Shown here piece after piece: positions 32,639 to 42,005 of a DNA stretch of 62,672 bases. The stretch is from positions 1 through 62,672 of the forward strand of contig NZ_QFAY01000019.1 in assembly GCF_017884005.1 (NCBI RefSeq), in the 5' to 3' direction. The stretch is from Streptococcus panodentis. GTDB taxonomy: Bacteria > Bacillota > Bacilli > Lactobacillales > Streptococcaceae. The translations under genes were made by a program, and so were the position numbers. Below the pieces are notes generated by a model. It made no database searches. It was not told where the DNA came from and saw only the letters and a list, made by a program, of their open reading frames with translations. Within the stretch, counting starts at the first letter, position 1. Each line of letters starts with the position of its first letter.

Positions 32639-33820
32639 TTATCTGCGCTTCTCCAAATAGTCCGCAATCGCCGCCACATCTTTATCACCACGACCAGAGA
32701 CATTGATAATCAGAATCTCCTCCGGAGAAAGCTTGGGAGCTAATTTGACAGCCTCTGCCACAGCATGTGAGCTTTCAATAGCTGGCAAAATCCCTTCTTT
32801 CTGTGTCAGCAAGAGCAAAGCATCCACCGCTTCATCATCACTGGCAGCCACATATTGAACGCGGCCAGAGTCCTTAAAGAAAGCATGTTCCGGTCCGACT
32901 CCTGGATAGTCCAGCCCCGCCGAAATCGAGTACACTGGTGCAACCGAACCATCTTCTGAAAATACGGCGTAGGTCTTCATCCCATCTACCACGCCAATCC
33001 TGCCCTTGGTCATGGTGGCAGCATGCTGATCTGTGTCCAAGCCACGGCCGGCTGCTTCCACACCAATCAAATGAACACTTTCGTCCTGTACATATTCTGA
33101 GAAAGCTCCAATAGCATTGGAACCGCCGCCAACACAGGCAATGACATAGTCAGGCAAGCGGCCTTCTTTCTCCAAAATCTGCCGGCGGGACTCCTCACTG
33201 ATAACCTTTTGAAATTCGTGGACAATCGTCGGATAAGGATGCGGGCCGACGGCCGAACCCAGCACATAGAAAGCTTCTAAATCCCTCATCCAAGCACCAA
33301 AAGCCGCATCAACTGCATCTTTTAAGGTCTTGGTGCCGGTCTCAATTGCATGGACAGCTGCTCCCATCATTTCCATACGAAATACATTGAGGCGTTGGCG
33401 TTCCACATCCTCCGCCCCCATATAGACATCGCATTTCATGCCAAATTTTGCGGCAGCTGCGGCTGTAGCCACCCCATGCTGTCCAGCACCTGTCTCTGCA
33501 ATGACACGGGTCTTTCCCATTCGCTTGGCTAATAAAATCTGACCCAAAACATTGTTAAGCTTATGCGAACCCAGATGATTGAGATCCTCACGCTTGAGAT
33601 AAATTTTAGCGCCGCCCAGATGCTGAGTCAGGCTCTCTGCAAAGTAGAGCGGGGTCTCCCGACCAGAGTAATCTGCCAAATAATGCCGGTATTCCGCTAA
33701 AAATTCCGGGTCATTCTTATACTTTTCAAATGCCGCTTCCAACTCATACAGCAAAGCCTGAATCGGCTCCGGAACGAAAGAGCCGCCAAATTGTCCAAAA
33801 TAACCGTTTGTATCTGCCAT
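32639..33820 (-). CDS. Second tryptophan synthase beta chain paralog
   Basis: The 393-residue protein is a full Trp[13 protein letters not shown]-terminus, PLP lysine in GSHKLNN (about residue 85), the AETGAGQHG Glu, and the [10 protein letters not shown] phosphate cup. It is close in length and most motifs to the operon's TrpB but clearly divergent (COMM-like regions and helices differ). It is not the longer archaeal-type TrpB2. It stands directly behind a Trp T-box, in front of trpE, so it is expressed when tRNA-Trp is uncharged. It might act alone on free indole or with TrpA; this is inference. Confidence 0.93.
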   Translation of the reverse strand: MADTNGYFGQFGGSFVPEPIQALLYELEAAFEKYKNDPEFLAEYRHYLADYSGRETPLYFAESLTQHLGGAKIYLKREDLNHLGSHKLNNVLGQILLAKRMGKTRVIAETGAGQHGVATAAAAAKFGMKCDVYMGAEDVERQRLNVFRMEMMGAAVHAIETGTKTLKDAVDAAFGAWMRDLEAFYVLGSAVGPHPYPTIVHEFQKVISEESRRQILEKEGRLPDYVIACVGGGSNAIGAFSEYVQDESVHLIGVEAAGRGLDTDQHAATMTKGRIGVVDGMKTYAVFSEDGSVAPVYSISAGLDYPGVGPEHAFFKDSGRVQYVAASDDEAVDALLLLTQKEGILPAIESSHAVAEAVKLAPKLSPEEILIINVSGRGDKDVAAIADYLEKRR

Positions 33821-33842
33821 GTTTATTACCTTATTCTATTAT

Positions 33843-34106
33843 TTTTGAAAAAACAAAAACCCCACGCAGAAAAATCTGCGTGAGGGCGTAAAATCGCGGT
33901 GCCACCTCAGTTATGGAGAAAAAGCATAAACCGTCCCCATCTCTCTGCCTTGTCCAACAACAAGCTGCACTGTAAGGTGTGCGTACCGAATTTTTATTGT
34001 TTCAAATTCCTATTCTTCCATCAGCCCACTTCATAAACTGCTGCTGCCTGTTTGCACCAACCACAGGCTCCCTGAAAGCAGACCATCTACTACTTTTCTG
34101 ACGATT
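33843..34106 (-). promoter_or_regulatory. T-box riboswitch (Trp, specifier UGG)
   Basis: On the minus strand, CGTCAG/CTGATG closes Stem I; its specifier loop has AGTA on one side and UGG on the other (34026-34028). The T-box sequence GAGGTGGCACCGCG is at 33895-33908. The terminator CCCTCACGCAGA...TCTGCGTGGGG followed by TTTTTG lies at 33860-33886. Uncharged tRNA-Trp should turn on the trpB paralog and, by read-through, trpEGDCFBA. Confidence 0.95.
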
Positions 34107-34112
34107 GATTAC

Positions 34113-34141
34113 ATTATAGGATTTTCCTTGTCTCTTGTCAA
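34113..34141 (-). promoter_or_regulatory. Consensus promoter of the Trp T-box transcript
   Basis: On the minus strand TTGACA (34141-34136) and TATAAT (34118-34113) are perfect consensus hexamers with a 17-base spacer. Transcription would start near 34106, the 5' end of the T-box leader. Confidence 0.92.
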
Positions 34142-34201
34142 GAAAAAATGGAGAACTTCTTTCAATTCCGAACTTTTCTGTCATACAAAACGTTGAAAAG
34201 G

Positions 34202-34723
34202 TCATTTGCTTGACTGCTGCAGCTTTTTCTGACAAAAGCGAAAGAACAGCCAGGCCAGATAACCGCCCAAGGTATTGGTCCATAAATCATCTATTTCAAA
34301 GACCCGCTGGGCATTGATCAGAATATCCAGCAAAATCTGGCTGCATTCAATCGTCAGACTGACCGCAAAGCTGAGCCAGACAATTCTCTTGGTGCTGCGC
34401 AGCTTGGGAAAGAGCCAGAGCAGCTGCATCATCAAGGGGGACAGCAGCAGGATATTGGCCAGATTCTGCAGGAAAACCTTGACCAGCTGCAGCCAAGAGG
34501 TAATTTCGCCGATGTTGACAAAGGAATTAAAAGGGACCAGAAGGACCACGATGCGGCCGAAATACTGAATCCCCGGTGTCTCCATACCTTCTTCCGGTAC
34601 CTGCGGCAGAAAGCACATCAGGCAAAGCAGGAAAATATAGCTAGCTGTCCCCCAAAACAGGGTCTTTCTTCCTTTTTCAGTCAGCTCCCCCTCTGCTGTG
34701 AAGTAACTTTTAAGGTTGAGCAT
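34202..34723 (-). CDS. VanZ family membrane protein
   Basis: The 173-residue protein has about four to five membrane segments and the VanZ-type core ([12 protein letters not shown]...[18 protein letters not shown]). VanZ-like proteins have no settled role; one gives low-level teicoplanin resistance. The start used is ATG 34723; a TTG at 34732 gives three more residues. It overlaps the end of rlmN by 14 bases, so it is coupled to it. It ends near the promoter of the Trp T-box leader. Confidence 0.82.
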   Translation of the reverse strand: MLNLKSYFTAEGELTEKGRKTLFWGTASYIFLLCLMCFLPQVPEEGMETPGIQYFGRIVVLLVPFNSFVNIGEITSWLQLVKVFLQNLANILLLSPLMMQLLWLFPKLRSTKRIVWLSFAVSLTIECSQILLDILINAQRVFEIDDLWTNTLGGYLAWLFFRFCQKKLQQSSK

Positions 34724-35798
34724 TTTCCACAAGAGCCTTCTCCCTGTCTTTTTTCATAGTGTTAGAGCGCAGCTGGCCGCAGGCTGCATCAATGTCTGTC
34801 CCATGCTCCTGACGGACCACGCAGTTGACCCCATTTTTCTTGAGCGTATCATAGAAGGCCAAGACCCGCTCTTTGGGACTGCGGCTGTACTGATCATGCT
34901 CACTGACCGGATTATAGGGAATGAGGTTGACATAGGACAGCTTTTTGATTTTTTGCAGCAGAGCAGCCAGCTCTCTAGCCTGCTCCACTCCATCATTGAC
35001 TTCATTGAGCATGATGTACTCGAAGGTCACCCGGCGGTTGGTAGTCTCAATGTAGTATTCAATGGCTGCAAAAAGTTTCTCGATAGGAAAAGAGCGGTTA
35101 ATCCGCATGATACTGGTCCGCAGCTCGTTATTGGGAGCATGGAGGGAGACCGCTAGATTGACCTGTACTCCTTCATTGGCAAAGTCCCGAATCTTATGAG
35201 CCAGACCGGAGGTCGACACGGTAATATGGCGGGCCCCGATTGCCAGCCCCTTGTCATCATTCACTGTCCGGACAAAGCGGAGGACATTGTCGTAATTGTC
35301 AAAAGGCTCACCGATGCCCATGACCACAATATGGCTGACCCGCTCGTCCTGACCGCGCTCATCAAAATACTTCTGCACCAGCATAATCTGGGCCATGATT
35401 TCGCCGCTGTTGAGGTCGCGCTGCTTTTTAATCAGGCCGCTGGCACAGAAAGTACAGCCGATATTGCAGCCGACCTGAGTGGTCACACAGACTGACAGGC
35501 CATAGTGCTGGCGCATGAGCACCGTCTCAATCAGCATGCCGTCCGGCAGTTCAAAAAGATATTTGACTGTTCCGTCGGCAGACTCCTGCACGATGCGCTG
35601 CTTGAGCGGATTGACGACGAAAGCATCCTCAAGCTTCTCAATCAGCTCCCTAGACAGGTTGGTCATCTCTTCAAAAGACTGGACCCGCTTGCGGTAGAGC
35701 CATTCCCAAATCTGGGCGGCCCGATATTTCTTTTCTCCCTTTTCCTCTGCCCAGTCCTGCAAGTCCTGACGGGTCAAACTGTAAATCGATGGTTTCAT
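34710..35798 (-). CDS. rlmN: 23S rRNA/tRNA adenine-C2 methyltransferase RlmN
   Basis: RlmN is a radical-SAM enzyme that methylates C2 of A2503 in 23S rRNA and A37 of some tRNAs. The 362-residue protein has the iron-sulfur motif CNIGCTFC (about residue 117-124), [12 protein letters not shown], and the catalytic Cys near its C-terminus ([17 protein letters not shown]). It sits between yutD and the VanZ-like gene, nine bases after yutD. Confidence 0.96.
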   Translation of the reverse strand: MKPSIYSLTRQDLQDWAEEKGEKKYRAAQIWEWLYRKRVQSFEEMTNLSRELIEKLEDAFVVNPLKQRIVQESADGTVKYLFELPDGMLIETVLMRQHYGLSVCVTTQVGCNIGCTFCASGLIKKQRDLNSGEIMAQIMLVQKYFDERGQDERVSHIVVMGIGEPFDNYDNVLRFVRTVNDDKGLAIGARHITVSTSGLAHKIRDFANEGVQVNLAVSLHAPNNELRTSIMRINRSFPIEKLFAAIEYYIETTNRRVTFEYIMLNEVNDGVEQARELAALLQKIKKLSYVNLIPYNPVSEHDQYSRSPKERVLAFYDTLKKNGVNCVVRQEHGTDIDAACGQLRSNTMKKDREKALVENAQP

Positions 35799-35807
35799 AG
35801 TGCTCCT

Positions 35808-36389
35808 TTATTTCTGGCGAATGACAAAATGACGGCTGCTGTCCTTCTGCTTCTGCTGCGGATGTTGTTTATTCTGCCGATTCTGTTTATTGCTGCGGCG
35901 GGAAGACCGCTTAAAATCTCTGTCAAAACGGTCCCGCTCATTTCTGCGGTCGCGGCTGCTATTTGAGCGGTTGCTGCGGGAGCGTTTGGATTTTCCGTCT
36001 CCCTCTTTTTTCCCGTGGGATTTTTTGTCAAAGGAAGCCCGCTGAGGATGCGGATTTTCCAGCACAAAATAAGCACAGCCATAACTGCAGTATTCCAGCA
36101 GGTAGTCTTCCAGACGGCTGATTTTCTCGCTGCTTTCCTGAGCCCGCTCATCCTTATAAAAACCGCGCAGACGCAGCTGCTCATTGCCCCAGTCGCCGAC
36201 GATATAGTCAAACTTTGTCAGAATTTCCGAAAAACGCTGATGAAAGGCCGTCAGATCAAAGCCGCCCTTATGATTCTCAACCAAGTCAAATTCAAACTGA
36301 TCCGCGGCAATTTTGCTGCCGATCTGCCTAAATTCCGGCCCCGGAAATCTATTATAATTGTATAATTCAGGTGAAATTTCTTTACGCAT
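35808..36389 (-). CDS. yutD: YutD family protein with basic tail
   Basis: The N-terminal 110 residues fit the YutD/DUF1027 family (YNYNRFPGPEF...VENHKGGFDLTAFHQRFSEILTKFDYIVGDWGNEQLRLRGFY). The last 80 residues are a very basic, Arg/Ser/Asn-rich low-complexity tail (RSRSNRSNSSRDRRNERDRF) that may bind RNA. The start MRKEISPELYNYNRF was chosen by the ribosome site GGAAGAG; a longer frame adds nine residues. Function is unknown. It is followed within nine bases by rlmN. Confidence 0.85.
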   Translation of the reverse strand: MRKEISPELYNYNRFPGPEFRQIGSKIAADQFEFDLVENHKGGFDLTAFHQRFSEILTKFDYIVGDWGNEQLRLRGFYKDERAQESSEKISRLEDYLLEYCSYGCAYFVLENPHPQRASFDKKSHGKKEGDGKSKRSRSNRSNSSRDRRNERDRFDRDFKRSSRRSNKQNRQNKQHPQQKQKDSSRHFVIRQK

Positions 36390-36610
36390 GCTCTTCCTTT
36401 TCATTCCGAATATCATTTATCTGCAATACCTTATTTTATCATAAATCAGCCAATATTTGGCGGACTTTTCATCAAAAACATCTTTCTAAAAAAAGTCAGA
36501 CGATTTAATACTCTTTGACCATTTCTTCCTGCTCATACTCAAACGTTGGGAGCGGCTGAAGAAGAGTGGACAGGCCCGTGTTTTGCTCAAAAACAAAAGA
36601 AAACGAAAAC

Positions 36611-36735
36611 CCGTATTCGTGATACTCTTTGAAAATCAACACCAACCGTCCGTTCGTTTGATCTGGCAAGCTCAAGTGACATCTGGGTCTCACTGCCTGG
36701 TCTGATGTTGATTTTAGTGGAGTATGAATACCGGT
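36611..36735. repeat. MITE-like inverted repeat in the sepM-yutD gap
   Basis: The left end CGTATTCGTGATACTC (about 36612-36627) and the right end GAGTATGAATACCGG (36720-36734) are inverted copies. Inside them, AAAATCAACACCA and TGTTGATTTT (about 36632-36715) also pair. The unit is about 105-125 bases and non-coding. A second partial ATACTC-type sequence lies near 36510. The gap 36390-36744 holds no convincing gene. Confidence 0.6.
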
Positions 36736-36744
36736 TCTAAGATT

Positions 36745-37848
36745 TTACTGATTCGTTTTAAGATAGTCAATGGCATCCTGCAGGGTTTTGACCGGAACAA
36801 TTTTCATATCGGTTTTGATTTCCTTGGCTGCTGCCAGTGCCGTTTCATAGTTATTTTTGGCCTTGGGATCAGCCTTTTTCTCTTCCTCGCTGAGCTCATT
36901 ATTGGGAGCAAAGAAGATATCCGCCCCATTCTGGGCAGCAGAAACTACTTTTTTATCAATCCCGCCGATTTCGCCGACATTTCCTTCTCTGTCAATGCTG
37001 CCAGTACCGGCAATATCCCTGCCGTTACGCAGACCAGGCTCTGCAATCTGGGTATAAATAGCCAAGCTGAACATCAGGCCCGCACTGGGACCGCCAATCC
37101 CTTCAGTTGAAAATTCAATAGGAATCGTGCTGCTGACTTCCGTACGGTCCGTCAGGCCGATGCCGATACCATTTTTGCCATTTTCCAGCTTGATAATTTT
37201 CCCGCTGGCCGTCTTGGTTTCCCCATCTTCCTCATAAGTAACCTTGACTGTATCGCCCAGCTTCTGCGAAGAGACATACTTCACCAAATCTTCTGAGCTT
37301 TCAAAGGTCTGGTCATTGACTCCGGTAACCGTGTCCGCAATGTTGAGGACACCCTTAAAGGTCGAATCATCCGTCACATCCAAAACATAGACCCCCAGAT
37401 AGTTCATGGTAATTTCCTTACCGGCTGTTTTTAACCCCTGATATTTAGCCATATTTTGCGACGTTTCCATGTAAAACTGATTGATGCGGTTAAACTCCTG
37501 ATCCGTAGAACCGCCGGTCATATCCTGAGCGGAATAAATATCCGTAAAAGGCGTCAGCCAGGCATAGACCAAATGGGCAAAGGTCGCCTGCTCTACTCCA
37601 ACGGTCACAAAATTGTAAGAGCCCGCCTCTTTATCGCTCTTATCATCTACCCGCAGCACCTGCCGAACATCCTCCGAGGTCCCCGGCACTTCGATATAGT
37701 AGGGCAGGCGGATAAAAAGAGCCGCCAGAAAAAGCAAAATGAAAGTGATTAAGAAAGCAGCACCAGCATAGGCGGCACAGCCCGACAGCCTGAGGCCAGA
37801 GCGCTTTTCCTTGCTGATTTGGGGATTATTGGTTGGTTCATTCTTCAT
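36745..37848 (-). CDS. sepM: SepM-like membrane serine protease (PDZ, Lon-type catalytic domain)
   Basis: The 367-residue protein has a short basic N-terminus, a membrane segment ([19 protein letters not shown], about 27-46), a PDZ domain (about 150-215) and a Lon-like protease domain with Ser in GGPSAGLMF (about 250) and Lys in [10 protein letters not shown] (about 297). In Streptococcus mutans, SepM trims the competence-stimulating peptide outside the cell; the role here is by family. It overlaps coaD by 11 bases, so it is in an operon rsmD-coaD-sepM. Confidence 0.92.
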   Translation of the reverse strand: MKNEPTNNPQISKEKRSGLRLSGCAAYAGAAFLITFILLFLAALFIRLPYYIEVPGTSEDVRQVLRVDDKSDKEAGSYNFVTVGVEQATFAHLVYAWLTPFTDIYSAQDMTGGSTDQEFNRINQFYMETSQNMAKYQGLKTAGKEITMNYLGVYVLDVTDDSTFKGVLNIADTVTGVNDQTFESSEDLVKYVSSQKLGDTVKVTYEEDGETKTASGKIIKLENGKNGIGIGLTDRTEVSSTIPIEFSTEGIGGPSAGLMFSLAIYTQIAEPGLRNGRDIAGTGSIDREGNVGEIGGIDKKVVSAAQNGADIFFAPNNELSEEEKKADPKAKNNYETALAAAKEIKTDMKIVPVKTLQDAIDYLKTNQ

Positions 37849-38326
37849 CTTTTGTCTCTAACTCCTTGATAACACTTTGAGGCACATAGGCAGCAATGTC
37901 CTGCTGAAAAGCGATTAGCTCACGTATTCGTGAGGAACTGACATACTGGTAAGAAGGCTTGCTGAGCAGAAAGACCGTCTCAATTTCACCTGCCAGTTCC
38001 TGATTGAAAAAGTTCATATTGGCTTCATAGTCCAAGTCCCCTGCATTGCGCAGGCCGCGCACGAAAGCAGTCACTCCCAGCCTTCTCGCTGCATCAACAG
38101 CCAGTTCATCATGGGAAGTGATAACCTGAACATTTTCTACATGCTGCAGGGCCGCCTTGACCATTCGTTCTTTCGATGCAATCGTGAAAAAACCTTCTTT
38201 TTCGCGATTGTAGAAAATTCCCACATAAAGCCGGTCGAAGAGCCGGCTGGCACGCTCAATCAAGTCTACATGCCCCTTGGTAATAGGGTCAAAAGACCCT
38301 GTAAATAATCCGATTCTATCTGACAT
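37838..38326 (-). CDS. coaD: Phosphopantetheine adenylyltransferase
   Basis: CoaD makes dephospho-CoA in coenzyme A synthesis. The 162-residue nucleotidyltransferase has [17 protein letters not shown] (TxGH motif) and the VSSSRIREL motif. It overlaps rsmD by 11 and sepM by 11 bases, the typical order in Firmicutes. Confidence 0.97.
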   Translation of the reverse strand: MSDRIGLFTGSFDPITKGHVDLIERASRLFDRLYVGIFYNREKEGFFTIASKERMVKAALQHVENVQVITSHDELAVDAARRLGVTAFVRGLRNAGDLDYEANMNFFNQELAGEIETVFLLSKPSYQYVSSSRIRELIAFQQDIAAYVPQSVIKELETKDEE

Positions 38327-38855
38327 ACACCGTCACCTTTGAAATACCATAGTTTTTCTGCTTCCAGATACCCAGACCCGCTATTTCCTCCGGCAGCCTG
38401 ACAGACTTGTCCGTTTCACAGACTACGAGGACCTCCTCAGAAAGGAGCTGGCGCTCTGCCATTTTCTCCAAGTCTGCCGCAATCTGCTCCTTGGCATAAG
38501 GCGGATCCAGCAGGACCAAGTCAAAAGGGTCTGACAGCAGGTCCAGCGCCCGGCCAGAGTCCATTTTCAGAAGCTGAAAGCACTGCTCTTCCTTGGTCAT
38601 TTTGATATTCTGACTGATAACAGCCTGAGCCCGGCGGTCTTTCTCCACCAAAACGGCTGCTTCCATGCCCCGCGAGACTGCCTCAATCGCCAGACTACCG
38701 CTGCCGGCATAAAGGTCCAGCACCCGGCCGCTGTCAAAATAGGGCCCGATCATATTAAAAATGGCCCCCTTGACCTTATCTGTCGTAGGCCGGGTCGTCC
38801 GCCCCTCCAGCGTTTTGAGGGGCCGCCCCCCATATTTCCCTGCAACAACTCTCAT
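38316..38855 (-). CDS. rsmD: 16S rRNA (guanine966-N2)-methyltransferase RsmD
   Basis: The 179-residue SAM-dependent enzyme has [17 protein letters not shown] (SAM motif) and the catalytic [28 protein letters not shown] is the usual N-terminus, so ATG 38855 was chosen over 38864. There is no ribosome site; an extended -10 TG-T-TATAAT ends seven bases before this ATG, so the transcript probably starts at or near the A of ATG and is leaderless. It heads the coaD-sepM operon. Confidence 0.92.
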   Translation of the reverse strand: MRVVAGKYGGRPLKTLEGRTTRPTTDKVKGAIFNMIGPYFDSGRVLDLYAGSGSLAIEAVSRGMEAAVLVEKDRRAQAVISQNIKMTKEEQCFQLLKMDSGRALDLLSDPFDLVLLDPPYAKEQIAADLEKMAERQLLSEEVLVVCETDKSVRLPEEIAGLGIWKQKNYGISKVTVYVR

Positions 38856-38862
38856 AAAGAAC

Positions 38863-38871
38863 ATTATAACA
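38863..38871 (-). promoter_or_regulatory. Extended -10 promoter of rsmD, leaderless
   Basis: On the minus strand TG-T-TATAAT is followed by GTTCTTT and the ATG. The first in-frame ATG (38864) overlaps the -10 itself, so only the second can be used from this promoter. There is no good -35 at 17 bases. Confidence 0.65.
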
Positions 38872-38932
38872 AATTTTTGAGCTGTCAGCGGTTTTTAGCC
38901 GGCAAAAATACAGAATTTTTCAGATTTTCCTC

Positions 38933-38984
38933 TTGCCTTGCTCTTTCATTTCTGCTATACTGTAGGTAACGTTTAAAAAGTTAC
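38933..38984 (+). promoter_or_regulatory. Promoter and operator of the HdiR-type regulator
   Basis: TTGCCT (38933-38938) and extended -10 TG-C-TATACT (38956-38961) are 17 bases apart. Just behind, GTAAC (38966-38970) and GTTAC (38980-38984) form an inverted repeat with nine bases between, the likely repressor site. It is not a canonical LexA or DinR box. Confidence 0.7.
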
Positions 38985-38998
38985 ACAGGAGGTTCTTT

Positions 38999-39676
38999 AT
39001 GTTCTCACATGAAAAATTAAAACAGCGCCGCTCAGAACTTCATCTGACGCAGGCAGACATCTACCAGCCTCTGGAAGTTTCCCGTAAGACCTACTCCTCT
39101 TGGGAAAACGGCCTAGCCGAGCCCCACGCAAAAAATCTCAGGAGGTTGGCCAAGCGTCTCAAAGTCCCGGAGAGCTATTTTGTGGATGAAAACAGCGCAC
39201 TCTACACCTACCCTCTACTGACCCCGCCGCACCAAAAGGAGGTCGATCAGCTGGCCAGTCAGCTGCTGGATCGGCAGCACAAAGTCACTGCTCTCACTGC
39301 CTATCAAGTTCTTTCCATTGAGCTGGCCGCCGGCCTCGGTCACACCTATTATGACAATGAGACGGACTATGAAACCGTCTATTTCGATCAGGATATCCAG
39401 CATGACTTTGCCTCTTGGGTAGCCGGGGATTCCATGGAGCCCAAATATCCCAACGGCTCTGTCGCTCTCATGAAACAGACCGGCTTTGACTATGACGGAG
39501 CCGTCTATGCCCTCCTCTGGAATGGCAAAACTTACATCAAGAAAGTCTACCGTGAAACCGAAGGCCTCCGCCTTGAGTCCATCAATCCCGACTACGACGA
39601 CCTCTTTGCCCCCTACGAGGACCAGCCTCAGATCGTCGGTATTGTGGTCGGGCATTTCCTGCCGATTGAGGTATGA
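38999..39676 (+). CDS. HdiR-type repressor (HTH plus S24 peptidase domain)
   Basis: The 225-residue protein has an N-terminal XRE helix-turn-helix (LKQRRSELHLTQADIYQPLEVSRKTYSSWENG) and a C-terminal LexA/UmuD-like peptidase domain with Ser in AGDSMEPKYPNG (about 143) and Lys in KTYIKKVYRE (about 181). A cleavage pair Ala-Gly lies in ELAAGLGHT (about 111). In lactic bacteria HdiR is cleaved after DNA damage and releases UmuC-type polymerases; the umuC gene lies one base behind. It likely controls itself and the cassette 39-41.7 kb. Confidence 0.9.
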   Translation: MFSHEKLKQRRSELHLTQADIYQPLEVSRKTYSSWENGLAEPHAKNLRRLAKRLKVPESYFVDENSALYTYPLLTPPHQKEVDQLASQLLDRQHKVTALTAYQVLSIELAAGLGHTYYDNETDYETVYFDQDIQHDFASWVAGDSMEPKYPNGSVALMKQTGFDYDGAVYALLWNGKTYIKKVYRETEGLRLESINPDYDDLFAPYEDQPQIVGIVVGHFLPIEV

Positions 39677-39677
39677 G

Positions 39678-41093
39678 ATGGCCCTATTTGACTATTCACG
39701 CGAGCCCCGGTCAGACATTGCTTTTGTGGATATGAAAAGCTTCTATGCTTCCTGCGAGTGTCTGGCCCTGGGGCTGGACCCTTTGAAAACCTCCCTCTGC
39801 GTTCTGAGCCGGGCTGACAATGCTGGCGGGCTCATTCTGTCCTGCACCCCAAAGTTCAAGAAAATTTTCGGCAGCCAGAATGTCAGCCGCAGCTACATGC
39901 TGCCCTTTGACATTAAGACCCGGAAGTTTCATTACAATGCCGCCCGCAGACAAGGCCTGCCCATCACAGCAGATTATGTCCGTTTTGTGGAGAAGGCGGC
40001 TCTGGCAACGGTCATCGTCCCGCCCAGAATGAATGATTACATTGAGAAAAATCTGGAAATCCAAAAAGTTTTTCAGGATTTTGCAGCTCCCGATGACATC
40101 TTTCCCTACTCGATTGACGAGGGCTTTTTGGATTTGACCAGCTCACTCAACTACTTTATCCCAGATAAGGGAATGGGCCGCAGGGTCAAACTGGACCTGC
40201 TGGCAGCCCGCATTCAGCAGGCCATTTGGAAAAAGACCGGCATCTATGCCTCTATCGGCATGAGCAATGCCAACCCTTTGCTGGCCAAGCTGGCTCTGGA
40301 TGTTGAGGCCAAGCATTGTCGGACCATGCGAGTCAACTGGTCCTATGAAGATGTCCCCAGCAAGGTCTGGACGATTCCAAGGCTGACTGATTTCTGGGGC
40401 ATCGGCCGCCGGACAGCTCTGAGACTCCAGCAGCTGGGGATCCAGTCCATCTACGATCTGGCTCATTTTAACCCGGACATTCTCCAAAAGGAGATGGGAG
40501 TCATGGGCCTGCAGCTTTGGTTTCACGCCCACGGCATCGATGAGAGCAATGTCCACCATCCTTATCAGGCCAAGTCACAGGGACTGGGCAATTCACAGAT
40601 ACTGCCCTGCGATTACAGACAGCAGGCGGATATTGAGCTGGTATTTAAGGAAATGGCCGAGCAGGTCGCCGTCCGGCTGCGCCGGGCGGGCAAAAAAACC
40701 CAGCGAGTGGCTATCCATGCCCGCTACTCTAAGTTAGAGAACCGCGCTTCTATCCATACACAGCGCAAGATTGAAGCATGCAATAACAGCGACCGGCTGG
40801 CCCAGACTGTCACTCAGCTCTTTCGTTCTAAGTATCAGGGCGGGGCTATCCGCCAGATCGGCGTTTACTACAGTGACTTGGTTGATCAAAGCTTCAGTCT
40901 GATTTCCCTCTTTGACGATCCTCTGCAACAGCAGAAAGAGGAGGAACTGCAGCTGGCTATTGACCGGATTCGCGATCAGTTTGGCTTCACCTCCCTGCTC
41001 AAGGGCTCTGCCCTCCTCCAGACTTCCCGCATGATAGCCCGCAGCAAGCTGGCCGGAGGTCATTCTGCCGGAGGTCTGGAGGGACTGTCATGA
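39678..41093 (+). CDS. umuC: Y-family DNA polymerase, UmuC-type
   Basis: The 471-residue translesion polymerase has the catalytic aspartates in IAFVDMKSFYASCE (about 15-28) and FPYSIDEGFLDL (about 140), a helix-hairpin-helix thumb (TDFWGIGRRTALRLQQLGI), and the little-finger domain. It starts one base after the repressor's stop; a longer frame overlapping the repressor is not used. It lacks a UmuD partner gene, as in other Gram-positive UmuC operons, where the repressor carries the S24 domain. Confidence 0.93.
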   Translation: MALFDYSREPRSDIAFVDMKSFYASCECLALGLDPLKTSLCVLSRADNAGGLILSCTPKFKKIFGSQNVSRSYMLPFDIKTRKFHYNAARRQGLPITADYVRFVEKAALATVIVPPRMNDYIEKNLEIQKVFQDFAAPDDIFPYSIDEGFLDLTSSLNYFIPDKGMGRRVKLDLLAARIQQAIWKKTGIYASIGMSNANPLLAKLALDVEAKHCRTMRVNWSYEDVPSKVWTIPRLTDFWGIGRRTALRLQQLGIQSIYDLAHFNPDILQKEMGVMGLQLWFHAHGIDESNVHHPYQAKSQGLGNSQILPCDYRQQADIELVFKEMAEQVAVRLRRAGKKTQRVAIHARYSKLENRASIHTQRKIEACNNSDRLAQTVTQLFRSKYQGGAIRQIGVYYSDLVDQSFSLISLFDDPLQQQKEEELQLAIDRIRDQFGFTSLLKGSALLQTSRMIARSKLAGGHSAGGLEGLS

Positions 41094-41464
41094 CCGATCG
41101 CTCCTATCTCCCCTATCAGTCTGCCCGTGATTTCCAAGATCGGGGCATGGCCAAGTGGGCCGGTTTCTTTCTGTCTGAGCACAGCAGCGCCCTAACCCGC
41201 AAGGCAGCAGAGCCCCGCCGCTTGGCTGAGCTCAGTCTTAGAGATAAGCTGCAGCTGCTCAGCCAAGCCTACAGCCAGCAGATTCCCATCTGCATTACCA
41301 TTCTGGATCAGGCCGAATGCAGCAGCATGCAAGGCACTGTCTTTCATCTTGACAGCCGACAGGTCCTCCTGCAGGAGAAAGACCGCTGCAGGGCTATCAG
41401 CCTGAGCCAGATTCTTTCCATTCAAGCCAAAGGAGGAACAGATGACGGCTCAGTTTTCGTCTAA
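41090..41464 (+). CDS. YolD-like family protein
   Basis: The 124-residue protein overlaps umuC by four bases (ATGA) and resembles YolD-like proteins found beside UmuC-type polymerases in Firmicutes. Features are the N-terminal YLPYQSARDFQDRGMAKWAGFFLSEH and the C-terminal region LLQEKDRCRAISLSQILSIQ. It may help or restrain the polymerase, but no function is proven. Confidence 0.8.
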   Translation: MTDRSYLPYQSARDFQDRGMAKWAGFFLSEHSSALTRKAAEPRRLAELSLRDKLQLLSQAYSQQIPICITILDQAECSSMQGTVFHLDSRQVLLQEKDRCRAISLSQILSIQAKGGTDDGSVFV

Positions 41465-41735
41465 TGAGCTGCAGTTCGATTACTTTTCTGACAATTACCG
41501 GCAGTTCCAACAGGACTTTTACCGCTTTTCCAACCTCTCTCAGCCTCTGTCTTTCATGGAAGAAGACCTCCTGCTCCATATGGCCGGCCGCCAAAGCAGC
41601 TACTTTAAACTTTCCAAAAGCAAAAGTCTGGACCAGAAGGATCACTACTTCCATTTCAGCATCAGCAGTCCCGCAGACACTCCCTGCCTGAAAATCTACC
41701 ACTATCAAGGGCAGAGCGAACAGATAGCAAAATAA
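41442..41735 (+). CDS. DUF5960-like small protein of the umuC cassette
   Basis: The 97-residue protein starts inside the 3' end of the YolD-like gene, with AAAGGAGG as ribosome site, so it is coupled. It is rich in Tyr, Phe, Ser (FSSNELQFDYFSDNYRQFQQDFYRFSNL) and has no membrane segment. Similar small proteins (DUF5960) accompany streptococcal umuC operons, as far as I recall; no function is known. A terminator follows at once. Confidence 0.65.
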   Translation: MTAQFSSNELQFDYFSDNYRQFQQDFYRFSNLSQPLSFMEEDLLLHMAGRQSSYFKLSKSKSLDQKDHYFHFSISSPADTPCLKIYHYQGQSEQIAK

Positions 41736-41766
41736 CCTCCCAGACTCAGTTTGGGAGGTTTAAAAA
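41734..41766 (+). terminator. Terminator of the umuC cassette
   Basis: AACCTCCCA (41734-41742) and TGGGAGGTT (41752-41760) form a nine-base stem with a short T/A tract after it. Confidence 0.8.
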
Positions 41767-41807
41767 TATAGGGAAAGTCAATGTCAAAATAGACTCAACG
41801 ACAATCA

Positions 41808-41930
41808 TCAGTAAACTAGGCAGCCAGCTGCAGGCTGCTCAAATAGTCTGGGGGACTATCTGAGGCTGTGAATGGAGCTTCCATAGACAGCAGCAAAAGC
41901 ACTGCTTCTGTCTCAGCTGTAAAACTTGAT
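41808..41930 (-). repeat. BOX-like element, copy F (degenerate)
   Basis: AACTAGGCAGCCAGCTGCAGG matches the boxC-like end of the other copies, followed by a hairpin CTCAAATAGTC-TGGGG-GACTATCTGAG and GTGAATGGAGCTTCC. The opposite end (CTAAATGACGATA) is missing or decayed. The rest of 41761-42005 shows no gene. Confidence 0.6.
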
Positions 41931-42005
41931 ATAGGGGTCAGAGAGATTCCGTGGAACTCCTTGCAGGTCAATGAGCCGATGGATTACCCATTGTTCTGAC
42001 TCTTA

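Noticed and set aside
32639..33820. Possibility that the second trpB is the archaeal-type TrpB2
   Set aside because: Length and motifs ([24 protein letters not shown]) match the TrpB1 type.
38316..38864. Upstream ATG (38864) as rsmD start
   Set aside because: It overlaps the -10 hexamer and the conserved N-terminus begins at 38855.
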